Shown: positions 16,043 through 24,481 of the stretch, piece by piece
Layout: every line of letters begins with the position of its first letter
How positions within the stretch are numbered: the first letter of the stretch is position 1
Origin: Anderseniella sp039978075
Lineage (GTDB): Bacteria; Pseudomonadota; Alphaproteobacteria; Rhizobiales; Aestuariivirgaceae
DNA length: 64,000 nt
NCBI GenBank assembly: GCA_039978075.1
Contig: JBDWCA010000002.1
Coordinates: 1,116,001-1,180,000 of the forward strand
Direction: 5' to 3'
The notes under the pieces: generated by a model
Database searches by the model: none
What the model saw: only the letters and a program-made list of their open reading frames with translations
What the model was told of the DNA's origin: nothing
Translations under genes and position numbers: made by a program

Positions 16043-17047
16043 TTACATTTTCGAGGCGGCCATGAGCGGTGCCTTGTTGGCGTTGGTCTCATAGCTGTCC
16101 AGTGTAGCGTTGATGTTTCCGGCTTCCTTGAAGACACCTGCAACACCACCCATGAATGTCTGGACACCACCGCCGAGCCATTTTTCACTCAGTTGCTCTT
16201 CAACGCTTGGGAACTTCATGGTCGCAATTGCTGTCTTTGCCGCAGCTAAGTCCATGCCGGCTTCTTTTGCGATGACCTCAAGCATGGCATCGCCACCCTT
16301 GCCTGAGTTCCACTTCTCATTGGCTTTTGCGGTAACCGACAGGAACTTGGCCACCACGTCCGGGTGTTCTGAAATGAATGCGGCAGGTGCCGAGGTCACA
16401 TCAAATACGAGAATACCCAGTTCCTCTTTTTCAGCGCCGGTCAGCAGGACATTGCCGCTTTCTTTCATGCGGGCAAGACCGCCGCCATAGCCACAGGCAA
16501 AATCGAGGTTTTTCTGTGCCAGTGCGGGTGCAGCATCGGTCGGCGGCATGTCCACGATTTTCAAGGTTGCAGTGTCAACGCCAAAATGATCCATCTGGCG
16601 CAGGAAGCCATAATGGGCAGCTGTGCCCAAAGGTATGGCGACCGTCTTGCCTTCAAGATCTTTGGCATTCGACTTGTCGATCTCAAGGTCGGTTCGCACA
16701 ACGCAGTTGTCATTGTCCGAATACGAAACTGCCACGTCGATAACCTGAAGATCCTGTCCGCCGGACGCTGCAACAACGAATGGCGGAATGCCCTGGCTCA
16801 CGGCAATCTGAATGTCGCCGGAAGCCATGGCCGCGCTCATTGCGGTTCCAGTTTCAAAGCTTACCCAATTGACCTTCATGCCCAGCGCTTTGTCATAATC
16901 GCCATTTGCCTTCGATTCCATCATCGGCATCGGCCACTCCAGGAAGTAGGCGACCGAGATCTCCTTAAGCTCACCGGCAGCCTGAGCTACTTGCGCAGAA
17001 ACGGCCAGGGCGGCGCTGGCCAGCAGCGTTGTCAAAAACTTCTTCAT
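16043..17047 (-). CDS. TauA/SsuA-like ABC transporter substrate-binding protein (orphan)
   Basis: This is a 334-residue periplasmic binding protein with a Sec signal peptide (MKKFLTTLLASAALAVSAQVAQA, cleavage near AQA-AG). The two-lobed NMT1/TauA fold is indicated by ISVAYFLEWPMPMM, the SGDIQIAVSQGIPPFV strand and LEGKTVAIPLGTAAHY. Family members bind taurine, alkanesulfonates, nitrate or thiamine precursors. Neither permease nor ATPase genes adjoin it, so it must work with a transporter elsewhere or be an orphan sensor/binder. Its promoter region contains the IclR-type palindrome at 17161-17181, so the divergent IclR regulator is the likely controller. Confidence 0.9.
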   Translation of the reverse strand: MKKFLTTLLASAALAVSAQVAQAAGELKEISVAYFLEWPMPMMESKANGDYDKALGMKVNWVSFETGTAMSAAMASGDIQIAVSQGIPPFVVAASGGQDLQVIDVAVSYSDNDNCVVRTDLEIDKSNAKDLEGKTVAIPLGTAAHYGFLRQMDHFGVDTATLKIVDMPPTDAAPALAQKNLDFACGYGGGLARMKESGNVLLTGAEKEELGILVFDVTSAPAAFISEHPDVVAKFLSVTAKANEKWNSGKGGDAMLEVIAKEAGMDLAAAKTAIATMKFPSVEEQLSEKWLGGGVQTFMGGVAGVFKEAGNINATLDSYETNANKAPLMAASKM

Positions 17048-17160
17048 TGTCTTCTCCCAGTTTGAACGTACTCGTTTGAGTGCAGCCAGTTTGTTTCAGT
17101 CATACATTCCGCAAGCCTGACCGGATGGCACTCGATGGTTCATATTTACAATCTATCGTA

Positions 17161-17181
17161 TTACGGAACTTAGTTCTGTAA
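17161..17181. promoter_or_regulatory. IclR-type operator palindrome
   Basis: A 21-bp inverted repeat has arms TTACGGAAC and GTTCTGTAA around a TTA centre, matching at eight of nine positions per arm. It lies 114 bp ahead of the binding-protein gene and 151 bp ahead of the divergent IclR gene. A single copy of the right half-site (TAGTTCTGCA) recurs at 17281-17290, closer to the IclR start. Confidence 0.65.
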
Positions 17182-17331
17182 AACAAGACTATTTGTGTGA
17201 ACGTGAGCAGGTCAAGCGAATTTTGTGTTTCTGATCCAGACTTCGCCTGTTTGGTGCTTGTCTAATTCATCTATGGCATCTAGTTCTGCATTGCAGGAGA
17301 TGATTGCCTCCTTTGATGCAAGGGATTGAAC

Positions 17332-18099
17332 ATGGGTAGATCCGGCGAAAGCTCAATTGTTACAAAATGTGCCAGGGTGATGGACATTGTGTCCCATGCG
17401 CGCAAACCGCTGGCGTTTTCCGACATAGTTGATCAGACCGGATTTGTGAAAAGCTCTGCTCACCGGATTCTGGCCGTTCTTCAGGGCGAGGAATTGATCG
17501 ACTACGACAAGGCGACGCGCACCTATCGCGCCGGATCGCGACTGCACGATTGGGCGCGGTCTGCATGGAGGCGCATCGACCTCCAGCAAACCGCCAGCGA
17601 GGCGATGAGCCTGCTCAGCGAAGAAACCGGTATGAACACGGCGTTGTCGGTGCTTGATCGTGAGACTGTCCTGTATCTGAGAACCGTCGATGTGGTTCAG
17701 TTCCGGTACGCCTCTCATGCCGGCGATCATGCACCGCTGCATAGCACGGCGGCAGGCAAGGTGTTTCTCGCTTTCATGAGCGATCGGCGTCGCGAAGAGA
17801 CGTTGGCCAGACTGAAATTTGAAAAACTGACCGAAAACACCAGGATGAGTGTGGCTGCCTTGTCGGAAGAAGTACAACTGGCCCGCCAGCAGGGCTTTGC
17901 AAAGGCGCTCGGCGAAGAACAGCTCCAGGTAACCGGTATATCCGCGCCAATATGGAATGCAGAAGACAAGGTAACAGCATGCCTTTCGCTTTGGTCGCTG
18001 ACAGATCACGTGTCGCGCGATGAAGTGGTGGCAATGTCAGGCAGGCTTATCGAAACCACCAACCAGATTTCTCAGCAACTGGGCTGGTCGGCAAAGTAG
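17332..18099 (+). CDS. IclR-family transcriptional regulator
   Basis: This is a 255-residue regulator with an N-terminal winged helix (residues about 10-70: CARVMDIVSHARKPLAFSDIV...SSAHRILAVLQGEELI) and a C-terminal IclR effector domain (LHSTAAGKVFLAFM, then the RQQGFAKALGEEQLQVTGISAPI segment). The effector is usually a small aromatic or carboxylic acid. I start at the ATG at 17332, 7 bp after AAGGG. It stands between the orphan binding protein (divergent) and a DAO-type oxidoreductase (same strand, 71 bp on), and probably controls both through the nearby palindrome. Confidence 0.94.
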   Translation: MGRSGESSIVTKCARVMDIVSHARKPLAFSDIVDQTGFVKSSAHRILAVLQGEELIDYDKATRTYRAGSRLHDWARSAWRRIDLQQTASEAMSLLSEETGMNTALSVLDRETVLYLRTVDVVQFRYASHAGDHAPLHSTAAGKVFLAFMSDRRREETLARLKFEKLTENTRMSVAALSEEVQLARQQGFAKALGEEQLQVTGISAPIWNAEDKVTACLSLWSLTDHVSRDEVVAMSGRLIETTNQISQQLGWSAK

Positions 18100-18170
18100 A
18101 ACAATTTGATTGACGGTCTGGAATATTCTACCGCATATTGAGAGTTGAGTTCCGCATAACGAGACTTTCA

Positions 18171-19475
18171 ATGAATATGCAAATGTTCGCTCCCGTAGAC
18201 AAACCTGCGTCGCTTTGGGCCGCAACTGCGCCGTCGGGCAAGGCTCATCAGCAATTGTCGGGCGATGTTGAAGCGGATGTAACCATTATCGGGGCCGGCT
18301 TTACCGGCTTGCGCACGGCTTTGAAATTATCCGAGGCGGGCGTTAAGGCCATTGTGCTCGATGCCGGGGATGTCGCTTATGGAGCGTCCGGCCGCACAGG
18401 CGGTCAGGTTAATCCGATGTTGCCGTTCAATACGCCCGACCAACTCAGGAAACTGTTGGGCCAGACATATTTCGAACGGTTGACGGAAACCTCGCTTTCC
18501 TCGGCCGACGAGCTGTTTTCGTTTATCAAGAACTACCAGATCGATTGTCAGGCACGGCAGAATGGCTGGTTGCGTGTGTGTCACAATAGGCGCGCCTTGA
18601 TTGCCGCGAGAAAAGGCGTCGAGGAATGGAATATCCACGGCGCCGGCATGACCGTGGTAGAAGGTAACGACCTTCACAAGCTTGCAGGTAGCAAAGCCTA
18701 TGGCGCAGGTGTGGTGACGCCTGGAGGTGGCGCCGTTCAGCCTATGTCATTGGCTCGCGGCATTGCCGCGGCAGCAGCGCAGCGCGGGGTATCAATCTAT
18801 GGGCGCAGCGCAGTTATCGACCTTGAAAAGGACGGCAGCACATGGGTTGCAAAAACAGCGCATGGCAGTGTGAGATCCGACTGGGTCGTCGTGGCAACCA
18901 ACGGCTATACCGGCGACCTGATCCCCAAACTTTCCAGCACGATCCTTCCGCTGACCCCCATTCAAATGGCGACCGATCCGCTGCCAGGCGATGTGATTGA
19001 CAGCATCCTGCCACAAGGACACACCATTTCTGACAGCCGCCGTGTCATCATGTATGCGCGCAAGGAGCCCGACAGTCGCATGGTCTATGGCGGGTTCGGC
19101 AAGCTTGAGCGCACCGGAGAGATTGGTGGTTTCGACTGGCTACAAATGGATGCTGAGCGGGTGTTCCCCCAGCTCAAAGGGGCGAACTGGACCTATAAAT
19201 GGGGCGGGCGGGTCGCTCTTACCGACGATCATCTGCCGCATCTGCATGAGCCGAAACCCGGCATACTAATTGGACTTGGCTACAATGGCCGTGGTGTGGC
19301 CATGTCCAACGTGATGGGTCGTGTCATGGCGGAACGCATATTGGGGGCACAGGCGGATGCCTTGCCGTTCCCCACGTCATCGATCAAAGCCATTCCATTC
19401 CGGTCAGTTAAGATGCAGGGTCTTGGCACCGCGATCTGGTTCATGAGATTGCTTGACTATCTCGAAACCCGTTGA
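18171..19475 (+). CDS. FAD-dependent amine/amino-acid oxidoreductase (PuuB-like DAO family)
   Basis: This is a 434-residue flavoprotein of the family that includes gamma-glutamylputrescine oxidase PuuB. The FAD site reads VTIIGAGFTGLRTALKLSEAG with IVLDAGDVAYGASGRTGGQ, the characteristic GASGRxGGQ motif after the ribose acid. The C-terminal TYKWGGRVALTDDHLPHLHE and GLGYNGRGVAMSNVMGR segments are also family-typical. It would oxidise a primary or secondary amine to an aldehyde or imine with H2O2 or quinone as acceptor. The ATG at 18171 was chosen: upstream residues from a TTG at 18138 do not fit the family. It follows the IclR gene. Confidence 0.88.
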   Translation: MNMQMFAPVDKPASLWAATAPSGKAHQQLSGDVEADVTIIGAGFTGLRTALKLSEAGVKAIVLDAGDVAYGASGRTGGQVNPMLPFNTPDQLRKLLGQTYFERLTETSLSSADELFSFIKNYQIDCQARQNGWLRVCHNRRALIAARKGVEEWNIHGAGMTVVEGNDLHKLAGSKAYGAGVVTPGGGAVQPMSLARGIAAAAAQRGVSIYGRSAVIDLEKDGSTWVAKTAHGSVRSDWVVVATNGYTGDLIPKLSSTILPLTPIQMATDPLPGDVIDSILPQGHTISDSRRVIMYARKEPDSRMVYGGFGKLERTGEIGGFDWLQMDAERVFPQLKGANWTYKWGGRVALTDDHLPHLHEPKPGILIGLGYNGRGVAMSNVMGRVMAERILGAQADALPFPTSSIKAIPFRSVKMQGLGTAIWFMRLLDYLETR

Positions 19476-19593
19476 TTGTTGTTCACGCATTGCGAAGTGT
19501 TAACCCCTCGGGTTTGCCAACTTCGTACGGCATGTCAGACCTTTTCTGCTAATGTTCATCTCCGAAACTCGATGGAACATATTGGAACTTGGC

Positions 19594-20358
19594 ATGCCGC
19601 AAGCAAACAAAGACAAGATCAGAGCTTTGCTGAAAAGCATCGAAACCGGCGACCCTGAACCGGTCGCGGTGGTCAACGAGGCGAAATATGTTCAACACAA
19701 TCCCCAGACGCAGGAAGGCAGCGAAGGCCTTGCTGTGTTGTTCAAACGGCTTTCCCTGACTTCGCCGCGTGTGAACATCGTGCGGGCGTTTGAAGACGGC
19801 GACTTTGTTTTTGCCCATACCGAATACGACTTCGCGCACAGAAACATCGGCTTTGAGGTTTTCAGGTTTGAAGATGGTCAGGCAGTTGAGCACTGGGACA
19901 ATATTCAGCGAAGGGCGGGTCCCAACCAGTCCGGGCACAGCATGGTGGATGGGCCGATCGACGCGGAAGATCATGAACTGACGGAAATCAATCGTGAGCT
20001 TGTCCGGTCATTTGTTGATACCGTACTGGTGAAGGGCCAACTCGACAGTATCGACAGCTACATCGATGCACAGACATATACAGAGCACAACCCTGAACTC
20101 GGTGATGATGTCGCAAACCTTCGCTCCGCCCTGCAAGCCACGACCGATAATCGCAGGTCCATCGACTACCGGCGTATCCACCGGGTGTTGGCCGAAGGAA
20201 ATTTCGTGTTGTGTGTGTGTGAGGGTTATGTTGCAGGGCGTCATTCTTCATTTTACGATATGTATCGAATCGATACCAAAAAAATAGTGGAGCACTGGGA
20301 CACAACTGAAAAAATTGCACCCCGCACTGAGTGGAAGAACGACAACGGAAAATTTTGA
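19594..20358 (+). CDS. Tandem SnoaL-like (NTF2-fold) protein
   Basis: This is a protein of 254 residues (268 from an alternative ATG at 19552) made of two SnoaL-like domains in tandem. Both halves repeat the same motif order: KIRALLKSIE...YVQHNPQTQEGSEGL with FRFEDGQAVEHWDNIQ in the first, and LVRSFVDTVLVKG...YTEHNPELGDDVANL with YRIDTKKIVEHWDTTE in the second. Single-domain relatives are predicted aldol-condensation-type enzymes. The paired xHNP and EHWD motifs may form active-site or ligand pockets. Neither start has a strong ribosome site. It lies 118 bp after the DAO gene and could share its transcript. Confidence 0.8.
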   Translation: MPQANKDKIRALLKSIETGDPEPVAVVNEAKYVQHNPQTQEGSEGLAVLFKRLSLTSPRVNIVRAFEDGDFVFAHTEYDFAHRNIGFEVFRFEDGQAVEHWDNIQRRAGPNQSGHSMVDGPIDAEDHELTEINRELVRSFVDTVLVKGQLDSIDSYIDAQTYTEHNPELGDDVANLRSALQATTDNRRSIDYRRIHRVLAEGNFVLCVCEGYVAGRHSSFYDMYRIDTKKIVEHWDTTEKIAPRTEWKNDNGKF

Positions 20359-20401
20359 CATCTATAAAATAGTGACTCGATACAAAAACTCTACTGCATC
20401 G

Positions 20402-20989
20402 TTACGATTGGCTGTTCTCGTCGCGGGATTGAAGGATCGTTCGTGCGTTCATACGGGCTGTCTCGATATAGTTTTGGTCACCGTGCACCAATGCAAGTGT
20501 CATTGCGCCTTCCAGCAACACTGCTACGGCTTGTGCCTTGTCCTCAAAGTTGTCGGCATGCCGCAATTCAAGCTGACGGGATAACCAGGCCTCAATTGCT
20601 GCTTTGTGAACCCTGGCAGCATGCCGCGCCGGATGGCCCGGCAGGTCGGTAAGTTCCAATGCCAGCCTGGTGTATCCGGAACCTCTCCAGTCTGGTTTTT
20701 GAGACCAAAGCAAAAGCTTCTCGAACAGGCTGTCGGAAAATTCCACCGGCGTTTGCGCCGATGGGTCAACCCACCTTTGAAATTGCTGGAGCGTCTGTTC
20801 GTTCTGTCCTCGAAGTACAGCACCGACAAGCTCATCCTTGCTGTTGAAATGGTAATAGAGCGTGCGTTTGGTAACACCTGCGCTGGCCGCAATGTCATCC
20901 ATGCTGACCCGGGCGTAGCCTCGTTCGAAAAACAGCTGAAATCCGGCGTTGAGAATGGATCGCCTGGTCGGCGCGGAATCTTTGGGCAT
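20402..20989 (-). CDS. TetR/AcrR-family regulator (paralogue 1)
   Basis: This is a 195-residue regulator with the TetR HTH at residues 8-55 (RRSILNAGFQLFFERGYARVSMDDIAASAG...TKRTLYYHFNSKDELV). The ligand-binding half is closely related to that of the TetR at 23831-24403: GxGxxRLALELTDLPGHPA against GCGFLRTAAELANMPGHPA, and a shared VHGDQNYIE / VHRDPDYIE tail. It is divergent from the mandelate-racemase-family gene, and the palindrome GGTAT-GT-ATACC abuts its start, so it probably represses itself and that enzyme. The effector is unknown. Confidence 0.93.
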   Translation of the reverse strand: MPKDSAPTRRSILNAGFQLFFERGYARVSMDDIAASAGVTKRTLYYHFNSKDELVGAVLRGQNEQTLQQFQRWVDPSAQTPVEFSDSLFEKLLLWSQKPDWRGSGYTRLALELTDLPGHPARHAARVHKAAIEAWLSRQLELRHADNFEDKAQAVAVLLEGAMTLALVHGDQNYIETARMNARTILQSRDENSQS

Positions 20990-20990
20990 T

Positions 20991-21002
20991 GGTATGTATA
21001 CC
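20991..21002. promoter_or_regulatory. Candidate TetR operator (GTATAC type)
   Basis: The inverted repeat GGTAT-GT-ATACC begins 2 bp upstream of the TetR start codon and 74 bp ahead of the divergent enolase-superfamily gene. The GTATAC core and the following CAGTAGTG resemble the site in front of the paralogous TetR at 24403. Confidence 0.45.
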
Positions 21003-21075
21003 CAGTAGTGAAATTAAACGCGAGCGGAATGCCTTATCTTCCGGCCATCCCAGGTTCCAGATAAAGGCAGGCCAC

Positions 21076-22164
21076 ATGAGCACAATAGCGTTATCAATCA
21101 TCATCCGGGAATTGCGCGCGCGGCCGGTAATGGCACCATTGGCCCGGCCAATCACAACATCAAGCGTTTCAATTCCAGCGGCACCACTGGTGCTGATCGA
21201 TCTGGTTTGTAATCATGGCATAACTGGTCAGGCTTACGTTTTCGCATATACAAAAGCTGCCCTAAGACCCCTGGTAGAAATGATCGGCGGTCTTTCCGAT
21301 TTGGTCCAGGGAGAGGAAATCGCGCCGCTGGCACTCGCTCAAAAACTCGACAGTGCATTTTGTCTACTGGGGAAACAGGGCCTGCTCGGTATGGCATTGT
21401 CAGGGTTGGACATGGCCCTTTGGGATGTACTCGGCAAAGCTGCAAATGCATCAGTCGCCCGACTGCTCGGTGCAAATCACGATCCCATCAAGAGTTATGA
21501 CAGTCATGGTCTGTTCAATCCCGATACCTCACCCGAGCATCTTGAGCGATCACTTGAACTTGGCTTTAAGGCAGTGAAGATAAAAATTGGCGGCGCCAGC
21601 TTGCAGAGCGATATTGACGCGGTACGTTCAGTTCGCAGCATAATTGGGCCAGATGTCAGGCTAATGGTTGACTATAACCAGTCATTGACGGTTCCGGAGG
21701 CGGTCCGGCGCATAAGGTATCTGGAACAATTTGATCTTTATTGGGTTGAGGAACCGGTGCGCGCAGAAGACCTGCAGGGCCATGCCGATGTGCGCAGCGC
21801 GTCATCCGTTGCAATCCAGACCGGTGAAAACTGGTGGTTTTCGCGTGGCGCGGCCCATGCATATTCGGTTGGGGCAAGTGACTTCTCAATGTTGGATATT
21901 ATGAAAATCGGCGGTTTTTCGGGTTGGGTGCAGGCTGCTGCACTGGCTGAAGCTGCATCCTCTCCGGTGTCCAGTCACCTGTTCATAGAAGCCAGCACGC
22001 ATGCTATGGCAGCCACGACAAATCGTGACATGGTCGAACATCTGGATGTAGCAGGTGCTGTGCTGACAGAGCCTTACCAGGTGTCCGATGGCAAACTGGC
22101 GCCAAGGGGACCCGGTCTCGGCATCTCCTGGGATGAACAGGAAGTGGAAAAACATCAGGTCTAG
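21076..22164 (+). CDS. Mandelate racemase/muconate lactonizing enzyme family protein
   Basis: This is a 362-residue member of the enolase superfamily, which abstracts the alpha-proton of a carboxylate. It carries the mandelate-racemase subgroup catalytic set: KIKIG (the KxK base motif), metal ligands Asp in MVDYNQ, Glu in WVEEPV and Glu in QTGENW, then Asp in LDIMKIGG and His in SSHLFIEAS forming the His-Asp dyad on the other face. Substrates in this group are hydroxy acids, sugar acids or amino-acid derivatives. I start at the ATG at 21076 preceded by AAAGGCAGG, because upstream codons do not fit the family. It is divergent from TetR paralogue 1, the likely repressor. Confidence 0.92.
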   Translation: MSTIALSIIIRELRARPVMAPLARPITTSSVSIPAAPLVLIDLVCNHGITGQAYVFAYTKAALRPLVEMIGGLSDLVQGEEIAPLALAQKLDSAFCLLGKQGLLGMALSGLDMALWDVLGKAANASVARLLGANHDPIKSYDSHGLFNPDTSPEHLERSLELGFKAVKIKIGGASLQSDIDAVRSVRSIIGPDVRLMVDYNQSLTVPEAVRRIRYLEQFDLYWVEEPVRAEDLQGHADVRSASSVAIQTGENWWFSRGAAHAYSVGASDFSMLDIMKIGGFSGWVQAAALAEAASSPVSSHLFIEASTHAMAATTNRDMVEHLDVAGAVLTEPYQVSDGKLAPRGPGLGISWDEQEVEKHQV

Positions 22165-22207
22165 GAGTTGTTAAGGACGACGACCAGGGACGGGTGGATG
22201 ATCTGGT

Positions 22208-23668
22208 ATGTGGCAACAATGTCTGGCGGATACGCTGTTTGAATGCAAGGATCGGACAATTGTGGAGAGCGGGTTGAACAATCGTAGACTGGCGACAATT
22301 CTGTCGATCGACGTGGTCGGTTACAGCAAGTTGATGCAGACGGATGCTTCAGGCCTGTTAGCTGCGCTTAACTCGGTTTTCCGTTCAATCGTGAAGCCGC
22401 AAGTGGGAAAAGCCAATGGACGGATAGTAAAGCTGCTGGGAGACGGTGCGATTGTGGAATTTCCATCAGCCTATCAGGCGCTGGTGGCTGCGGCCGGAAT
22501 ACAGACATTGATGCGGGATGTCGATCCTCCCTACAAATATGACAATCCGCTGTTCCTTCGCATAGGTGTGCATGTCGGCGACATAATTGATGATGGCAAT
22601 GACATTTTCGGTGATGGCGTAAATATAGCGGCTAGACTTCAGGCGGAAGCGGCTTCTGGTGGTGTCTTGCTCTCAAGTACGGTTGCGGATCTGGCGGGTG
22701 GCGACCTGCCTGTGAAGCTCCGGCGCGAAGGCGCGCGCAGCCTCAAGAACATTGCCAAGCCAATTGAAACTCTATCGATAGACTTTTCAGATCAGTCCTC
22801 GACCCAAGACCGTGAGCGAACAGCCCAATCACTTACAATCAATTTCTGTACCTCGTCCGATGCGCAAAGACTGGCGTGGACCTCGATCGGCGACGGCAAG
22901 CCGATTGTGAAGGCGCCAAACTGGATCGGTCACCTCGAGGCAGACTGGAGAAATCCCGGTACAGTCAGCTTGTTGGAGTCACTGTCGCGGTACCGGCGTC
23001 TGGTGTATTTCGATTCTCGCGGCAATGGACTTTCCGATTGGGAAATGGAGAACATATCTTTTGATCTGCTGGTTGATGACCTGGAGGCTGTCTTTGATGC
23101 GTCAGGAGTTGATCGCGCGCCGATCATGGCCCTTTCTCAGGGCGGTGCAATTGCCTGTGCGTTCGCGGTAAGGGCGCCTGAACGTGTTTCCGCGATTGTC
23201 ATGCTTGGCAGTTACCCTGTCGGCCGGGCCGCACGGAAAGAGAAGGGGGATCGGGCACGGGCAGAAGCGATGCAGGCGATGATGAGCGCGGGTTGGGATG
23301 AGGATTATCCTTCGCTCCGCGACCTCTATGCTGAAACCATTATTCCCGGTGCAAGCCGGGAACTGCGCCAGCTTTATGCCAAAGAGATGCGCGGAATGAT
23401 TTCGCCGGAAAACCTTGGGCGATACAGAAACGTGGTGGATAGCATGGATGTTACGGGGCTTCTTCCCGAAGTGCGGGTCCCTTGCCTTGTTCTGCACAGC
23501 AAAGGTGATCGGATGCAACCGGTTGAACAGGGTCGTAAAATGGCGGCCGGCATACCAAATTCGAGATTTATCACTTACGACAGCAACAATCATTTATTGC
23601 CGGAGAACGATCCATGCTGGCCGCAGCTGGAGCGGGAAATTCGAACTTTCCTGGAGGCGCACAGCTGA
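22208..23668 (+). CDS. Class III adenylate cyclase fused to alpha/beta hydrolase
   Basis: This is a 486-residue fusion. Residues ~25-190 form a class III nucleotide cyclase domain with all catalytic residues: metal Asp35 (SIDVVGYS) and Asp79 (LLGDGAIVEF), adenine-selecting Lys75 and Asp132, and transition-state Asn139 and Arg143 (VNIAARL). Residues ~205-486 form an alpha/beta hydrolase with nucleophile Ser310 in ALSQGGA, an acid in HSKGDRMQP and His in DSNNHLLPEN. There is no signal peptide or membrane segment, so it should be cytosolic and make cAMP. The order is the reverse of the mycobacterial hydrolase-cyclase protein Rv1900c. The true start may be the GTG at 22262 (after AAGGATCGG), which loses only unconserved residues. 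The hydrolase part may sense a ligand rather than turn one over. Confidence 0.9.
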   Translation: MWQQCLADTLFECKDRTIVESGLNNRRLATILSIDVVGYSKLMQTDASGLLAALNSVFRSIVKPQVGKANGRIVKLLGDGAIVEFPSAYQALVAAAGIQTLMRDVDPPYKYDNPLFLRIGVHVGDIIDDGNDIFGDGVNIAARLQAEAASGGVLLSSTVADLAGGDLPVKLRREGARSLKNIAKPIETLSIDFSDQSSTQDRERTAQSLTINFCTSSDAQRLAWTSIGDGKPIVKAPNWIGHLEADWRNPGTVSLLESLSRYRRLVYFDSRGNGLSDWEMENISFDLLVDDLEAVFDASGVDRAPIMALSQGGAIACAFAVRAPERVSAIVMLGSYPVGRAARKEKGDRARAEAMQAMMSAGWDEDYPSLRDLYAETIIPGASRELRQLYAKEMRGMISPENLGRYRNVVDSMDVTGLLPEVRVPCLVLHSKGDRMQPVEQGRKMAAGIPNSRFITYDSNNHLLPENDPCWPQLEREIRTFLEAHS

Positions 23669-23830
23669 TGCGCCGAGTCGAGGGAAGCGGTTTGCTGTCT
23701 CCATACGGCCGACTTTCCTCATCCATTTTCTGATAAATGACATCCACGCTGTCCCGATCGAAATACACCAATGTGAATAATTTTGTTGTTGAAAAATAAC
23801 TACTTAGATATTTTTTACTGAAGCGCCGGC

Positions 23831-24403
23831 TCATTTGCAGGCAGCGCCCACCAATGATTTTGCCGCCGCGCCTGCCGCCTCAATATAATCGGGGTCCCGA
23901 TGCACCAGCACGGTTGAGAAGGCGCCATCCATCAGTAATACAACGTGCCTGGCGAGTTGTTCATGGCTGGCAATGCCACCCTCATGAAACCTTGCAGACA
24001 GCCAGTCTTCAAATTTCTTCTTGTGGTGCGCACCGACCTTCATCGCGGGATGTCCCGGCATATTGGCAAGCTCGGCCGCTGTCCTCAGAAAGCCGCAGCC
24101 TTTCCACTTGGGGTGACGCGCGGCTTTTGCGACATTCAGGAACATTGCCTCTGTCTTGTCTGCGATTGTTCCTGCCGTTTCTTCATACCATGTCTGGTAG
24201 AGTGCCAGATTGGGTTGGTCCCGAGCTTCAAGGTAGGCCTCGATCAGATCATCCTTGCTCTTGAAATGGTAGTAGAGCGTCTTCTTGGTAAGACCTGCCT
24301 TTTCAGCAATCGCATCAACACTCACAGCCCGAATACCCTCGGCGTAGAACAGCCGATTGGCGGCATCGATAATGCGTTCTTTTGCTGGAGGGTTTTGTGG
24401 CAT
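23831..24403 (-). CDS. TetR/AcrR-family regulator (paralogue 2)
   Basis: This is a 190-residue TetR protein with HTH residues about 8-52 (ERIIDAANRLFYAEGIRAVSV...TKKTLYYHFKSKDDLI). Its ligand domain is visibly paralogous to the TetR at 20402-20989. It is divergent from the enoyl-CoA hydratase operon with a GTATAC-type inverted repeat just ahead of its start (24411-24432), implying joint autoregulation and control of that operon. The ligand may be an acyl-CoA or acid handled by the crotonase; that is inference. Confidence 0.93.
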   Translation of the reverse strand: MPQNPPAKERIIDAANRLFYAEGIRAVSVDAIAEKAGLTKKTLYYHFKSKDDLIEAYLEARDQPNLALYQTWYEETAGTIADKTEAMFLNVAKAARHPKWKGCGFLRTAAELANMPGHPAMKVGAHHKKKFEDWLSARFHEGGIASHEQLARHVVLLMDGAFSTVLVHRDPDYIEAAGAAAKSLVGAACK

Positions 24404-24410
24404 TCTTTAA

Positions 24411-24432
24411 GTATACTGCCTAGTGAGTGTAC
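24411..24432. promoter_or_regulatory. Candidate TetR operator (GTATACT...AGTGTAC)
   Basis: The arms GTATACT (24411-24417) and AGTGTAC (24426-24432), with one mismatch, flank an 8-bp spacer in the 78-bp gap between the divergent TetR and crotonase starts. The left arm begins 8 bp from the TetR ATG. Confidence 0.5.
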
Positions 24433-24481
24433 GTCAATTCAAAGCTGCATTAGCGTCTCCACAACGAAACTGGAGAACCGA

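Noticed and set aside
23945..24481. Long 5' extension of the crotonase frame
   Set aside because: The extension is antisense to the TetR gene; the family start MSELIKYV at 24482 has a ribosome site.
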